From contig NZ_BOLK01000001.1 of the NCBI RefSeq assembly GCF_016861565.1, forward strand, positions 309,744 through 373,743: a stretch of DNA of 64,000 nucleotides, given 5' to 3'. Source of the DNA: Secundilactobacillus yichangensis (GTDB lineage: Bacteria > Bacillota > Bacilli > Lactobacillales > Lactobacillaceae). This document shows, one piece after another, positions 1 through 7,502 of the stretch. How positions within the stretch are numbered: position 1 is the first letter of the stretch; the number at the start of each line of letters is the position of its first letter. Below the pieces are notes generated by a model that did no database searches, was not told where the DNA came from, and saw nothing but the letters and a program-made list of their open reading frames with translations. Position numbers and translations under genes: made by a program.

Positions 1-69
1 ATCACCTACGTCTTTGATATCTTCTTTTCGTTCTTGCCGGATCTTATCCAGCTGGTCTTTCAGTGTCAT
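1..69 (-). CDS. pheS: Phenylalanyl-tRNA synthetase alpha subunit, N-terminus only (partial)
   Basis: Only the first 23 codons lie in the window; the gene runs off the left edge. It starts at ATG 69 behind a GGAGGG ribosome binding site. The visible N-terminus, MTLKDQLDKIRQERKEDI, is a charged helix like the start of the tRNA-binding coiled coil of PheS. The main evidence is the leader: a T-box lies directly upstream and its specifier reads TTC (Phe). The neighbours (TrmH-type methyltransferase, acylphosphatase, YidC) are also those commonly found before pheST in lactobacilli. PheS with PheT would charge tRNA-Phe. The identity comes from the T-box and context, because 23 residues alone would not prove it. 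Confidence 0.8.
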   Translation of the reverse strand, partial: MTLKDQLDKIRQERKEDIKDVGD

Positions 70-84
70 GTCTGACCCTCCTTA

Positions 85-345
85 ACAAAATAAAAAAACT
101 CCGTCCCAAATAAAGGGACGAAGCTTTCGCGGTACCACCCTTGTTTACTTTAATAAAGTACACTCGGTAATTTTATAACGGTTAATTAACCGGAAGATTA
201 TTTGTTACGTGAGTAACGCCCAACCTCTGCTCAGAAAGTGAATTCATTCTTATCAAACTGCGAACTTCCACTAAATACCCGCATCTCTGTGATTGAATTA
301 GAACTACTGATCTTCCCTCATTGCATTTGTTCAATTTACACAATC
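85..345 (-). promoter_or_regulatory. T-box riboswitch upstream of pheS (Phe specifier TTC)
   Basis: Read on the minus strand, the T-box antiterminator core AAGGGTGGTACCGCG lies at 129-143. It is followed by a terminator hairpin with a GC-rich stem at 102-120 and a T-run at about 86-99. Upstream are Stem I elements: an AGTA-like 5' side, a CAGAGATGCGGG stretch resembling the AG bulge, and a specifier region reading GAAG-TTC-GCA, with the TTC codon at 262-264. Uncharged tRNA-Phe should pair with TTC and with the T-box bulge, favouring antitermination and pheS expression. The T-box core is certain; the exact Stem I fold is inferred. Confidence 0.93.
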
Positions 346-351
346 ACTAGT

Positions 352-735
352 TTACAGCGGTTGATGGCATTGGTCAACCTCCGGTGTGGTTTGATTGTCA
401 CACCATTTTTCTGACCAGCCGTGAATCGACTTCATCACACTTGCTAAATCCTGACCTTTTTCCGTCAGCGCATATTCAATCAGCGCGGAGTCGCAGTAGG
501 TTTTTCGCATCACGATGCCGTCGCTTTCTAATTCTTTCAGGCGTTCAACTAACACCCGGTCAGAACACTTGCTGACCTTATTAGCGATGTCTTTAAATCG
601 TTGAGGCCCGAGATTTAATAATACGTCAATTATAAGACCGTTCCATTTTTTTCCTAAAATCGAAAACGTCCACTCAAACTTCGGACAAAGCTCGAAGTTC
701 GTGGCGTCAGTGGTCTTGTCAACGACTTGATCCAT
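352..735 (-). CDS. HxlR-family winged-helix transcriptional regulator
   Basis: This 127-residue protein has the usual HxlR/MarR-like winged helix. Cys17 sits in an N-terminal LCPKFE motif like the Cys-Pro of HxlR/YodB-type redox sensors. The helix-turn-helix follows (RFKDIANKVSKCSDRVLVERLKELE) and then the wing, ending in ALTEKGQDL. Family members are dimeric DNA-binding proteins, some sensing quinones, diamide or hypochlorite through the conserved N-terminal cysteine. It is transcribed away from the HD-hydrolase gene in the same direction and ends just before the pheS T-box. No target gene is evident: the gene immediately behind it is pheS, which has its own control. Two further cysteines (C57 in SKCSDR and one near YCDS) are visible. 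Family assignment is firm; the signal is unknown. Confidence 0.88.
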   Translation of the reverse strand: MDQVVDKTTDATNFELCPKFEWTFSILGKKWNGLIIDVLLNLGPQRFKDIANKVSKCSDRVLVERLKELESDGIVMRKTYCDSALIEYALTEKGQDLASVMKSIHGWSEKWCDNQTTPEVDQCHQPL

Positions 736-759
736 GTAAACACCCCTAATCTAGTCCAA

Positions 760-1275
760 CTATTTGTCTAACAAATTCAATACGCGGTCAACGTTACGTT
801 TCCGCCAAGCTGTTACGCGCTTTCTCATCGGTGATAAGAATTCTTCAACGGCTTCCTTATCATCAACTAAGCTGACGATCACACTCTCGCGATACTTAGG
901 CAGTGCAGCAGTTGCACCCCACATGTGCTTGAGAATGATGTCTTTTTCCATTGGGCTAAGTTCAGTTAGTTTCTCTGCATTTCGTAAAGCCACCCGTGGA
1001 TGAATGAAGGCGTGAGAACCCAAGTTAAACTTAGTTGTCCGCCAATCATAGTAAAATAAATCATGCAGTAATCCTGCCCGTGCCGTTGCACGAACATTGA
1101 GATGATGTTTTTTAGCAATTAAGTAGCTATCATAAGAAACGGAGATGGAATGATCTAACCGATTGGAGTGATGGTGCTGGGTATAATTAGCCAGTTTTTG
1201 AACTTCTGGCTTAGCCAACAGATCACCGACTAAAGCAACGTATTCTGAGTCTTGGCGCCAATCATTTCGTGTCAT
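760..1275 (-). CDS. HD-domain metal-dependent phosphohydrolase
   Basis: The 171-residue protein has the HD superfamily pattern: a histidine-rich helix (TQHHHSNRLDHS, residues 32-43), the HD doublet at residues 71-72 (LLHDLFYYD) and a downstream histidine (LKHMWG). Members of this small, soluble subgroup are common in lactobacilli and are usually annotated only as HD domain proteins. Their substrates, thought to be nucleotides or phosphoesters, are not established. It lies between the HxlR regulator and the TrmH-like methyltransferase, all on the minus strand with small gaps, so co-transcription is possible. The ATG follows AAGGAAGCG. This gene position in front of pheS is a recurrent arrangement in the family. 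Confidence 0.85.
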   Translation of the reverse strand: MTRNDWRQDSEYVALVGDLLAKPEVQKLANYTQHHHSNRLDHSISVSYDSYLIAKKHHLNVRATARAGLLHDLFYYDWRTTKFNLGSHAFIHPRVALRNAEKLTELSPMEKDIILKHMWGATAALPKYRESVIVSLVDDKEAVEEFLSPMRKRVTAWRKRNVDRVLNLLDK

Positions 1276-1367
1276 ACAACGCTTCCTTTACTTTTTGTAA
1301 GTTTATCTGAATAAACTATACTTAATATAACATTATATTGCAAGCAAAATACTCTAAAATAGGCGAT

Positions 1368-2147
1368 TTAAGCTAATTTTTGGTTCAATTTGAACATCAG
1401 TATACCCGCGGCAACCGCAACGTTCAGGGATTCCGCTTGGCCCTTAATGGGAATGTACAGATTAGTAGTAGTTTGGGTCATCAGCTTTTCGGACATCCCC
1501 TGGCCTTCATTACCCAAAATCAAGCCGAACTCTGACTGGGGCGTGACGGTACTGTAATCCACCGCGTCTTCATTCAGTGCGGAACCATAAACGGGAATCT
1601 GCCGTGCTTCTAAGGCGCTAATCCAGTCTTCAAGCTTACCGTGAGTCAGCTGAATATGAAATTGGCTGCCCTGCATTGCCCGAACCACTTTTGGTGTGTA
1701 CCGGCTGGAGGTGCCATCGCCAAAAACAACGCCCCTAAATCCGGCAGCGTCCGCGGTCCGAACCATAGTGCCAATGTTACCCGGGTCTTGAATTCGATCT
1801 AACAATAACCATGCACCAGTCGCCGTTTCTGGATCGATGTGTTCTGCTGCCAAGATGTCCAGCACGGCAAAAATACCTTGGGGAGTGACCGTGTCCGATA
1901 ATTTTTTAGCAATCTCATCCGTGATTTCAAACGTTTCTACGTTTTCTGGGAACTGATGCTGGTGAATGTTCAACTGTTCAGCAGTAGCAATAATTTGTAC
2001 CACTGGCTGTTCAGCAGCAATGGCGTCACCAACGATATGCCAGCCCTCCACCAGATATTGATGAAATTTTTGGTGACCCTTCTTAGTGGTTAAATGCTGC
2101 CACTTTTTTACTTTAGTGTTTTGAGTAGATGTAATTTCTTCGATCAT
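1368..2147 (-). CDS. SPOUT (TrmH/SpoU) family RNA 2'-O-methyltransferase
   Basis: The 259-residue protein has a small N-terminal RNA-binding substrate domain (about 1-100) and a C-terminal SPOUT knot. Motif 1 (DPGNIGTMVRTADAAGF, residues 121-137) has the catalytic-type Asn124 and Arg130. Motif 2 is NEGQG at 213-217, and motif 3 is IPIKGQAESLNV at 232-243. These residues bind S-adenosylmethionine and place a methyl group on a ribose 2'-hydroxyl of rRNA or tRNA. The overall shape resembles Bacillus YsgA, whose target I cannot assign from sequence. It is divergent from acyP, sharing a 65-bp spacer, which matches the conserved order in lactobacilli. Family certain, substrate unknown. Confidence 0.92.
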   Translation of the reverse strand: MIEEITSTQNTKVKKWQHLTTKKGHQKFHQYLVEGWHIVGDAIAAEQPVVQIIATAEQLNIHQHQFPENVETFEITDEIAKKLSDTVTPQGIFAVLDILAAEHIDPETATGAWLLLDRIQDPGNIGTMVRTADAAGFRGVVFGDGTSSRYTPKVVRAMQGSQFHIQLTHGKLEDWISALEARQIPVYGSALNEDAVDYSTVTPQSEFGLILGNEGQGMSEKLMTQTTTNLYIPIKGQAESLNVAVAAGILMFKLNQKLA

Positions 2148-2212
2148 GAACTGCCTCTTCCTTCCGATTTTTGATACTATTGACTATAATATCACGATTA
2201 AGGAGCATAAAG

Positions 2213-2485
2213 ATGAAATCTGTCATAATTTCAATTCACGGACGGGTCCAAGGAGTTGGCTTTCGCTGGACCACCGCCCGGTTAACTAACCGGCTGCAAG
2301 TCGCAGGCTGGGTTAAAAACGAGTCGGATGGTTCAGTTACGGTTCGTGCGCAGGCTGATGAAACCACTCTCCACGCCTTTATTGAAGCCTTAAAAAAGTC
2401 GCCGACACCCTACGCCAAAGTCAGAAACATCACCGTGACCAACCGAAATGTTGAAGACTTTAAAAAATTTACCATTACTGATTGA
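2213..2485 (+). CDS. acyP: Acylphosphatase
   Basis: The 90-residue protein carries the acylphosphatase signature HGRVQGVGFR (residues 9-18). Catalytic Arg18 and Asn36 (WVKNESDGSV) are both present. It hydrolyses carboxyl-phosphate bonds in small acyl phosphates. I start it at ATG 2213, behind TAAGGAG at 2199-2205. A longer frame from TTG 2171 would add 14 residues absent from the family. A TATAAT at 2185-2190 sits just upstream and is a plausible -10 element, though its -35 is weak. It is followed by yidC on the same strand. Confidence 0.93.
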   Translation: MKSVIISIHGRVQGVGFRWTTARLTNRLQVAGWVKNESDGSVTVRAQADETTLHAFIEALKKSPTPYAKVRNITVTNRNVEDFKKFTITD

Positions 2486-2588
2486 AAAACCCCTTCATAT
2501 CAAGTAAGATTTATCATGTTGTCATCTTTTGAGAACTTCGCTACTATATAATAATGAATTTGTTTAGAAGGGATTTGAATAATAGTCA

Positions 2589-3524
2589 ATGAAATCAAAA
2601 AAACCTTTACAATTGGGACTTGCGGTAGCTGCACTGCTGCCACTGCTAAGCGGCTGTGTGCAACGGACCAAGAGCGGTAAGCCATACGGTCTAGTGTATG
2701 ATTACCTTGCTATTCCCGGCCAGCACGTCATGGAATGGCTGGCCGGCATGTTAGGCCATTCTTACGGCTGGGCGATTATCGTGGTTACGGTAGTTGTTCG
2801 GATGGTACTGCTGCCACTGATGGTTCGCCAATTACGCAGTTCAACCGTTCAGCAGGAAAAGATTTCGGCAATTAAACCACAAATAACTGAAATCCAAAAG
2901 CGGCAAAAAGCTGCTACTACACCTGAAGAAAAGAATGCGATTGGTCAGGAAATAATGCAGCTGTATAGCCAAAACGGAATTAGTATGACCGGTGGGATCG
3001 GCTGTTTACCTTTGCTGATTCAAATGCCGATTTTTGCAGCCTTGTATGCAGCTATTCAGTATTCACCTGAACTTTCATCGTCAACCTTTATGGGAATTCC
3101 ACTAGGGAAATCGTCAATTTTACTGGCTATCTTATCATTCCTAGCTTATTTGCTCCAAGGTTACCTTTCAATGATCGGTATGCCTGCCGATCAGCGAAAA
3201 GCGATGCGGATGACAATGGTCGTCAGTCCAGTGATGATTTTGTTCTTCACGATTTCAACCTCTGCCGGTTTAGGGCTCTACTTCTTCATCGGTGGGATCT
3301 TCGCCTGTGTCCAAACGCTGATCATTAATTTGTATCGGCCACGGATCCGGCGGGAAATTGAAGCTGAAATGAAGAAAAATCCACCTAAGGTTGTTAAACC
3401 AAAACCAGTTGTTGCTACGCCAACATCAACGGCAACAGCGGCTCAAACAACTGTTAGGCCAAGCACGGTTTCTCAAGATAAACGCAATCGTAATCGAAAT
3501 GCTGGTAAACAGCGTCACCATTAA
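2589..3524 (+). CDS. yidC: Membrane protein insertase YidC/OxaA, lipoprotein type
   Basis: The 311-residue protein begins with a lipoprotein signal peptide; the lipobox LLSGC places the modified cysteine at residue 23. The YidC core follows: an amphipathic region, a first transmembrane helix (WAIIVVTVVVRMVLLPL) with the conserved hydrophilic-groove arginine, a charged cytoplasmic loop (STVQQEKISAIKPQITEIQ), then helices including GCLPLLIQMPIFAALY and the last pair around residues 205-250. A basic C-terminal tail (KQRHH at the end) can contact ribosomes. It inserts membrane proteins with or without Sec. An in-frame stop lies just upstream of ATG 2589. The AAGGGA ribosome site is about 14 nt away, longer than usual. 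A terminator follows. Confidence 0.95.
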   Translation: MKSKKPLQLGLAVAALLPLLSGCVQRTKSGKPYGLVYDYLAIPGQHVMEWLAGMLGHSYGWAIIVVTVVVRMVLLPLMVRQLRSSTVQQEKISAIKPQITEIQKRQKAATTPEEKNAIGQEIMQLYSQNGISMTGGIGCLPLLIQMPIFAALYAAIQYSPELSSSTFMGIPLGKSSILLAILSFLAYLLQGYLSMIGMPADQRKAMRMTMVVSPVMILFFTISTSAGLGLYFFIGGIFACVQTLIINLYRPRIRREIEAEMKKNPPKVVKPKPVVATPTSTATAAQTTVRPSTVSQDKRNRNRNAGKQRHH

Positions 3525-3535
3525 TTCAAGCATAC

Positions 3536-3574
3536 AAAAGAGCTTTCCTTATTCGCTAAGGAAAACTCTTTTTT
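3536..3574. terminator. Bidirectional rho-independent terminator between yidC and the zinc-ribbon gene
   Basis: An AGAG(C)TTTCCTTA stem pairs with TAAGGAAAACTCT around a short loop (TTCGC). T-runs flank both sides, so it can end yidC on the plus strand and the convergent gene on the minus strand. Confidence 0.85.
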
Positions 3575-3579
3575 GCATA

Positions 3580-4524
3580 CTATAGCCTTTGAGGCGTAAT
3601 TATATTTTTGATGATACCTATTCCATAGCAAATTGCCGCTATCCAAGGGAGGAATGGCATTAGAAAAGCCCCCACAGCACTGGCAATTGCCCCTGCTGAA
3701 GTTGCGGTAACCGCATTTTGATACATGGCTATGGCTAAGAGGATCGTTATAGCCGCGATGACGATCCCCCAGCGTTTAGACCGTTGGCCGCCAGTTTGAT
3801 GATGGGTTATTGATTTGACTAAACCGCCGAGCACCATTGCCGTAGAAATACCCAATAAGCCTAAACTAATGAAGTAAATGTAAGCAGTCGGTCCCAGGCT
3901 AATTTGGTTAAAAATTTGATCCACCTGAATGCCCCGTCTTGTAATCACTTGGCGAGCAATCAAGTAGCAGACAAAGCTTGGAATAATCATGATACTGCCC
4001 GTTCTAAACTCCGAATTAGACGTAAAATGACGGCGCCTTTGTTTGACTGGTGGTTGTTGATACGTTGTTTTCTGCACCCGCGGTTCCGGCTGTATCCGAG
4101 TTAACGGGTCGGGCTCACTGGATTGCTGATGGCCTGGCGCCTCGTGATTCACCAAGTGGCGTTGAGTACGCCGAAATGTTTCTTGACCGGTCAATAGCGG
4201 GAATAAATAGCTAGTTAAAAGGAACAAACCTAGGATTTCCCAGCGCCATTGATTGAGGATAAGGGTCGCTGCGTAGGTAATTAGCAGAAATCCGCCATTA
4301 TTCACCATGAACCGGCCAACCTGTTTCAAATGAATCAAATTAGGGATCAGGCGTTGCTGCCAATTATACGCAGTTCGTCTCTGCCGTCGCAGCTGCGTCT
4401 CGTTTTCATTTACTAGACGGGATGCTACTGGGTCAGACTCGTTTAATTTGAAGCCGCAATCCGGACAGAAAGCTGATCCTGCTGGAATTGAGCGGCCGCA
4501 ATTTGGACAATTTATCGTTGTCAT
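3580..4524 (-). CDS. Zinc-ribbon multi-pass membrane protein, function unknown
   Basis: The 314-residue protein starts with a zinc ribbon (CPNC at residues 6-9 and CPDC at 20-23). A basic linker follows, then a hydrophobic pair of segments around residues 65-100, a proline/glutamine-rich basic linker (about 120-165) and four more hydrophobic segments to the C-terminus. This is the layout of the loosely defined zinc-ribbon-plus-membrane family common in lactobacilli; no enzymatic motif is visible. I prefer ATG 4524, eight bases after GGAG, over the in-frame GTG at 4533 that overlaps the ribosome site. The hydrolase at 6048-7232 has an almost superimposable ribbon and the same GGAGTGA-N5-ATG start region, so the two genes probably share an origin for this module. 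Confidence 0.7.
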   Translation of the reverse strand: MTTINCPNCGRSIPAGSAFCPDCGFKLNESDPVASRLVNENETQLRRQRRTAYNWQQRLIPNLIHLKQVGRFMVNNGGFLLITYAATLILNQWRWEILGLFLLTSYLFPLLTGQETFRRTQRHLVNHEAPGHQQSSEPDPLTRIQPEPRVQKTTYQQPPVKQRRRHFTSNSEFRTGSIMIIPSFVCYLIARQVITRRGIQVDQIFNQISLGPTAYIYFISLGLLGISTAMVLGGLVKSITHHQTGGQRSKRWGIVIAAITILLAIAMYQNAVTATSAGAIASAVGAFLMPFLPWIAAICYGIGIIKNIITPQRL

Positions 4525-4678
4525 TTTTGTCACTCCGATCGAAAAAAAGGTCTTTGTCTCTAAACTTACTATACGTAATTTACGTCACGGATGAAGCAAA
4601 AAATAGCAAAATTAAGGGAAATGCAAGACTCTGTTCAACAATGTCTGGGACAAACTCGTTAGAGTCTAGAACTTAACG

Positions 4679-4721
4679 AAAAAATGCCTATTTCGAACTC
4701 TTTTCGAAGTAGGCATTTTTT
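4679..4721. terminator. Rho-independent terminator downstream of the acyltransferase gene
   Basis: An AAAAAATGCCTA(T/C)TTCGA stem with its complement and flanking A and T runs on both sides forms a strong hairpin. It would terminate the minus-strand acyltransferase and could work in either direction. The rest of 4525-4765 shows no coding signal. Confidence 0.85.
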
Positions 4722-4765
4722 AAATAAAATTGCGTGTTGGCTGGAACCTTTGATACCCATACCGA

Positions 4766-5998
4766 TTAAGATTTATCTTTTTCCTGCTGCTTGAACTTCA
4801 CTGGCCATTTGAACCAATTAAGTTGCCATTCATTAGCGTGGTGGATTTTGAACTGTTTATATGCCATCCCAATGAGTACCGGCAGCACTGTTGCAATCAG
4901 GACTTGTACCCAAAAGGAATTAACCTGAATACGGCGCAGCACATCCAAAAGCATTTTATGCATATACATAATAATTAAAGTGTGTTTACCAGCGATGGTC
5001 AAAGATTTAGCAAGAAATTGAACCGGAAATAGCCAAGTCTTCGCAGCTTGCCGGGTAAATAGCAGAGGAAATGCGATAATGTCACTAATACCAAAAACCA
5101 CTAAGCTGCATAAGAGCGGAATAAGCCCTACCATCAAGGCTAATTGAAGATGGGTAACGGGCACGTTTTGGTAGGTGCCCGAAATTTGGTGACTGCGCAT
5201 AAAGAGTAAGAACGACAGTTTCTGGTCCTTCAACTGCATGAATAGCCAACCGACGATTCCAACTGACGGTATAAAGACGTACCACTTGGTTAAATAGTGT
5301 TTAAAGAAGTAGAACAAATTATAGCCCACCAGCATATAGGCAATGACTAACACGGCAACGTCTATATCCCAGGGTGCTGTCACGACGCCGAAAAACTGAA
5401 ATTTCGTTTCGTGAACATACCCGGTAGACCAATAAATGAAATACGCTGCAATGACGAGCTGCAAAAACCTGGACCGGATGAGGCTAATGATTGCGACCGT
5501 ACCAATGATCCCTAGGATATAAGTCTCCGGATACCAGAAGATAGTCGTGTAATGCTTTAAGGTCTGACCACCATAAAAAAGGTCCAAGACGTAAGTCAAA
5601 CTATACGTGATCGACTTATTATGAATAAACTTATACGCAATAATGAGTAAGAAGCCGGCAACAAAGTAACTGCTGAATATTGGCCACACCCGTTTCTTGA
5701 GAAAGGTCAAAACCTTTTGAACATCCAATAAATCGATGGGTTTTAAAAAAAAGCCAGCAATCAAAAAGAATAATGGCATGTGCCACCAGTAAATAAAGTT
5801 GTACAAGTATCGATTTGCGTCATTATTCATAATAAAATGCGGCATATTATGACCGCAAACCACCGCAACCATACCCAGACCCTTAGCAATATCCAGCCAG
5901 GCAATCCGTTTGTGTTTCGGTTTCACCGTCTGTTCAGCTGAACCGTTGTGATCGTTTGCTGATAAATATTGATGTTTTCTGTCCATACTAGAATCCAT
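4766..5998 (-). CDS. Acyltransferase family 3 (OafA/YrhL-like) membrane protein
   Basis: The 410-residue protein has about ten hydrophobic segments after a polar 30-residue N-terminus. The family's opening motif is present: RIAWLDIAKGLGMVAVVCGHN (residues 32-52) ends in the conserved histidine near residue 50 proposed to take part in acyl transfer. WWHMPLFFLIAGFF is the second hallmark. Members O-acetylate or otherwise acylate exopolysaccharide, peptidoglycan or teichoic acid precursors at the membrane. No SGNH esterase domain is attached, so this is the stand-alone transmembrane form. It sits between two zinc-ribbon membrane proteins. The start could be ATG 5998 or ATG 5986; the latter has a GGA at better distance. 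The substrate is not predictable. Confidence 0.85.
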   Translation of the reverse strand: MDSSMDRKHQYLSANDHNGSAEQTVKPKHKRIAWLDIAKGLGMVAVVCGHNMPHFIMNNDANRYLYNFIYWWHMPLFFLIAGFFLKPIDLLDVQKVLTFLKKRVWPIFSSYFVAGFLLIIAYKFIHNKSITYSLTYVLDLFYGGQTLKHYTTIFWYPETYILGIIGTVAIISLIRSRFLQLVIAAYFIYWSTGYVHETKFQFFGVVTAPWDIDVAVLVIAYMLVGYNLFYFFKHYLTKWYVFIPSVGIVGWLFMQLKDQKLSFLLFMRSHQISGTYQNVPVTHLQLALMVGLIPLLCSLVVFGISDIIAFPLLFTRQAAKTWLFPVQFLAKSLTIAGKHTLIIMYMHKMLLDVLRRIQVNSFWVQVLIATVLPVLIGMAYKQFKIHHANEWQLNWFKWPVKFKQQEKDKS

Positions 5999-6047
5999 AA
6001 TAAAAAATCATTCACCACCATACATTGCCTGTCAGAATCGTACATTA

Positions 6048-7232
6048 CTAATAGAGCAAAAAGTTTTTAATTAAACGGTTAACCTTGGCATTATTTACGT
6101 GTAAAAGACTGTGCTGTGCGTTAGGACCGGTAATTTGTTTTTCCTGATACTTAACGTTAACGCGACTGGTTTTAACCAAGTATCCTAATGAGCGGGCACT
6201 CGTCGTTGTCACGAGACCATCACTGTCAGTCCCGTTTTTTAAATTCCCATAGAGATTTAAAATCGAAAGTCCTTCTGGTAAACGATGGTTGTACTTTAAA
6301 AGATGCCGATACTCCGGGTGTTCAATTTTCGGACGGCCATTTTTTTCGAGGGAATTTTCGCCTACTCGATCATCCCACAAACGCCCAACTGGTGTTTTAT
6401 CCGCTGGTTGATCAGATTTGTGCAAATTCAAAATACCATCGAATGGTCCGGCAATCGTGACTAGCCGATGCGGCTGAATCTGACTCGTTGGACGCAAATG
6501 CGTTTCAAAATAGTCGATCCAGGCATATGATCCCATTGAATGGCCAATTGCATCGTAGCTCTTAATGTGATACTTCCGGTGGAGTTTTGGCATGATCTTT
6601 GCCAGCATCGTACTGTAGTAGAACTCACCGGCGCGATTCCTCGCCATCACGATTGGAATAATCACGCGATGGGCAACCGTTGGCTGATACTTGCCAATCA
6701 GCCGGATATGACTCCGCTTATCCACGTAGACGATTAACTGCTGCTTAGCGAAATGGCTTTGATTCAGGCTTGCGGAAATATATTTTTCTGAATTATAAGA
6801 CCCGCCATAACCGTGCAATAACAAAATGGGCCGTTTGGAATCTTGCGGTCCTTTTTGCGGACTCTCTTGAATTTGCTCTTCCTGCGCCGCCATGGTTTCA
6901 TTTTGCTCTTTTAGACTATTCACCATCGACACTGTTTGCTGTTCAGCACGAAGCTCTTGCAGGTGTATTTGGTACTGATGAAAAATAAAGAACAGCAGCC
7001 AAACAAAGAAGAAGCTCAAGAGCACTATGAGCCACTTGTGCTTCAGCAAAAAATGACCACCCTTTTTGAAATAAGCAACTACCCTTTGCCCTCGGGATTG
7101 CGTTTGATCTTTCTGTGGCTCCTGTACGGCGGTTCCTGTTTTAACTTGACTCAATTGGTAGCCGCAATTAGGACAAGTAGCAGAATCTGCAGGAATTGAT
7201 TCACCGCAGTTTGGGCAAATAATGGCTGCCAT
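6048..7232 (-). CDS. Membrane-anchored alpha/beta hydrolase (DUF915-like) with N-terminal zinc ribbon
   Basis: The 394-residue protein has a zinc ribbon (C6, C9, C20, C23), a basic linker and a single transmembrane segment (about 67-85). A coiled, glutamine-rich stalk follows (about 88-130), then an alpha/beta hydrolase domain. The domain shows an oxyanion-type LHGYGG (139-144), the nucleophile elbow GHSMGS with Ser232, and a late histidine in NAQHSLLHVN. DUF915 hydrolases are lactobacillus and staphylococcus proteins of unknown substrate, often cell-surface. With the ribbon before the membrane segment, the ribbon should be cytoplasmic and the hydrolase outside. ATG 7232 lies eight bases after GGAG; a longer start at 7241 lacks a proper site. 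The downstream gene is the acyltransferase, so the pair may add and remove acyl groups, which is only a guess. Confidence 0.82.
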   Translation of the reverse strand: MAAIICPNCGESIPADSATCPNCGYQLSQVKTGTAVQEPQKDQTQSRGQRVVAYFKKGGHFLLKHKWLIVLLSFFFVWLLFFIFHQYQIHLQELRAEQQTVSMVNSLKEQNETMAAQEEQIQESPQKGPQDSKRPILLLHGYGGSYNSEKYISASLNQSHFAKQQLIVYVDKRSHIRLIGKYQPTVAHRVIIPIVMARNRAGEFYYSTMLAKIMPKLHRKYHIKSYDAIGHSMGSYAWIDYFETHLRPTSQIQPHRLVTIAGPFDGILNLHKSDQPADKTPVGRLWDDRVGENSLEKNGRPKIEHPEYRHLLKYNHRLPEGLSILNLYGNLKNGTDSDGLVTTTSARSLGYLVKTSRVNVKYQEKQITGPNAQHSLLHVNNAKVNRLIKNFLLY

Positions 7233-7461
7233 GTCGTTCACTCCAATCTACAAATAACATATAAAATATGGTAACACTATCCGAAATTTTTGTGTATCCG
7301 GCGCAATTATGAAGCCAGTGAGCGCCTGACTAAATCACGACTAACGGCTGCTGACTTAGTTGATATTAGCCGGTCTCAATTACAGCGCCGAAATACACCT
7401 CTTAATAATATCGCTTTTAAGCTTTAACGATAACCCCCTTAACTTAAAATAATTTAAAAAA

Positions 7462-7488
7462 GCGAGTTCTCTAAATTCGAGAACCCGC
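7462..7488 (-). terminator. Terminator of the two-component operon
   Basis: On the minus strand GCGGGTTCTCGAATTTAGAG pairs back to AACTCGC and is followed by TTTTTT. It lies 15 bp past the kinase stop. The rest of the 7233-7502 gap shows nothing recognisable. Confidence 0.9.
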
Positions 7489-7502
7489 CTAAATCACTTT
7501 AA

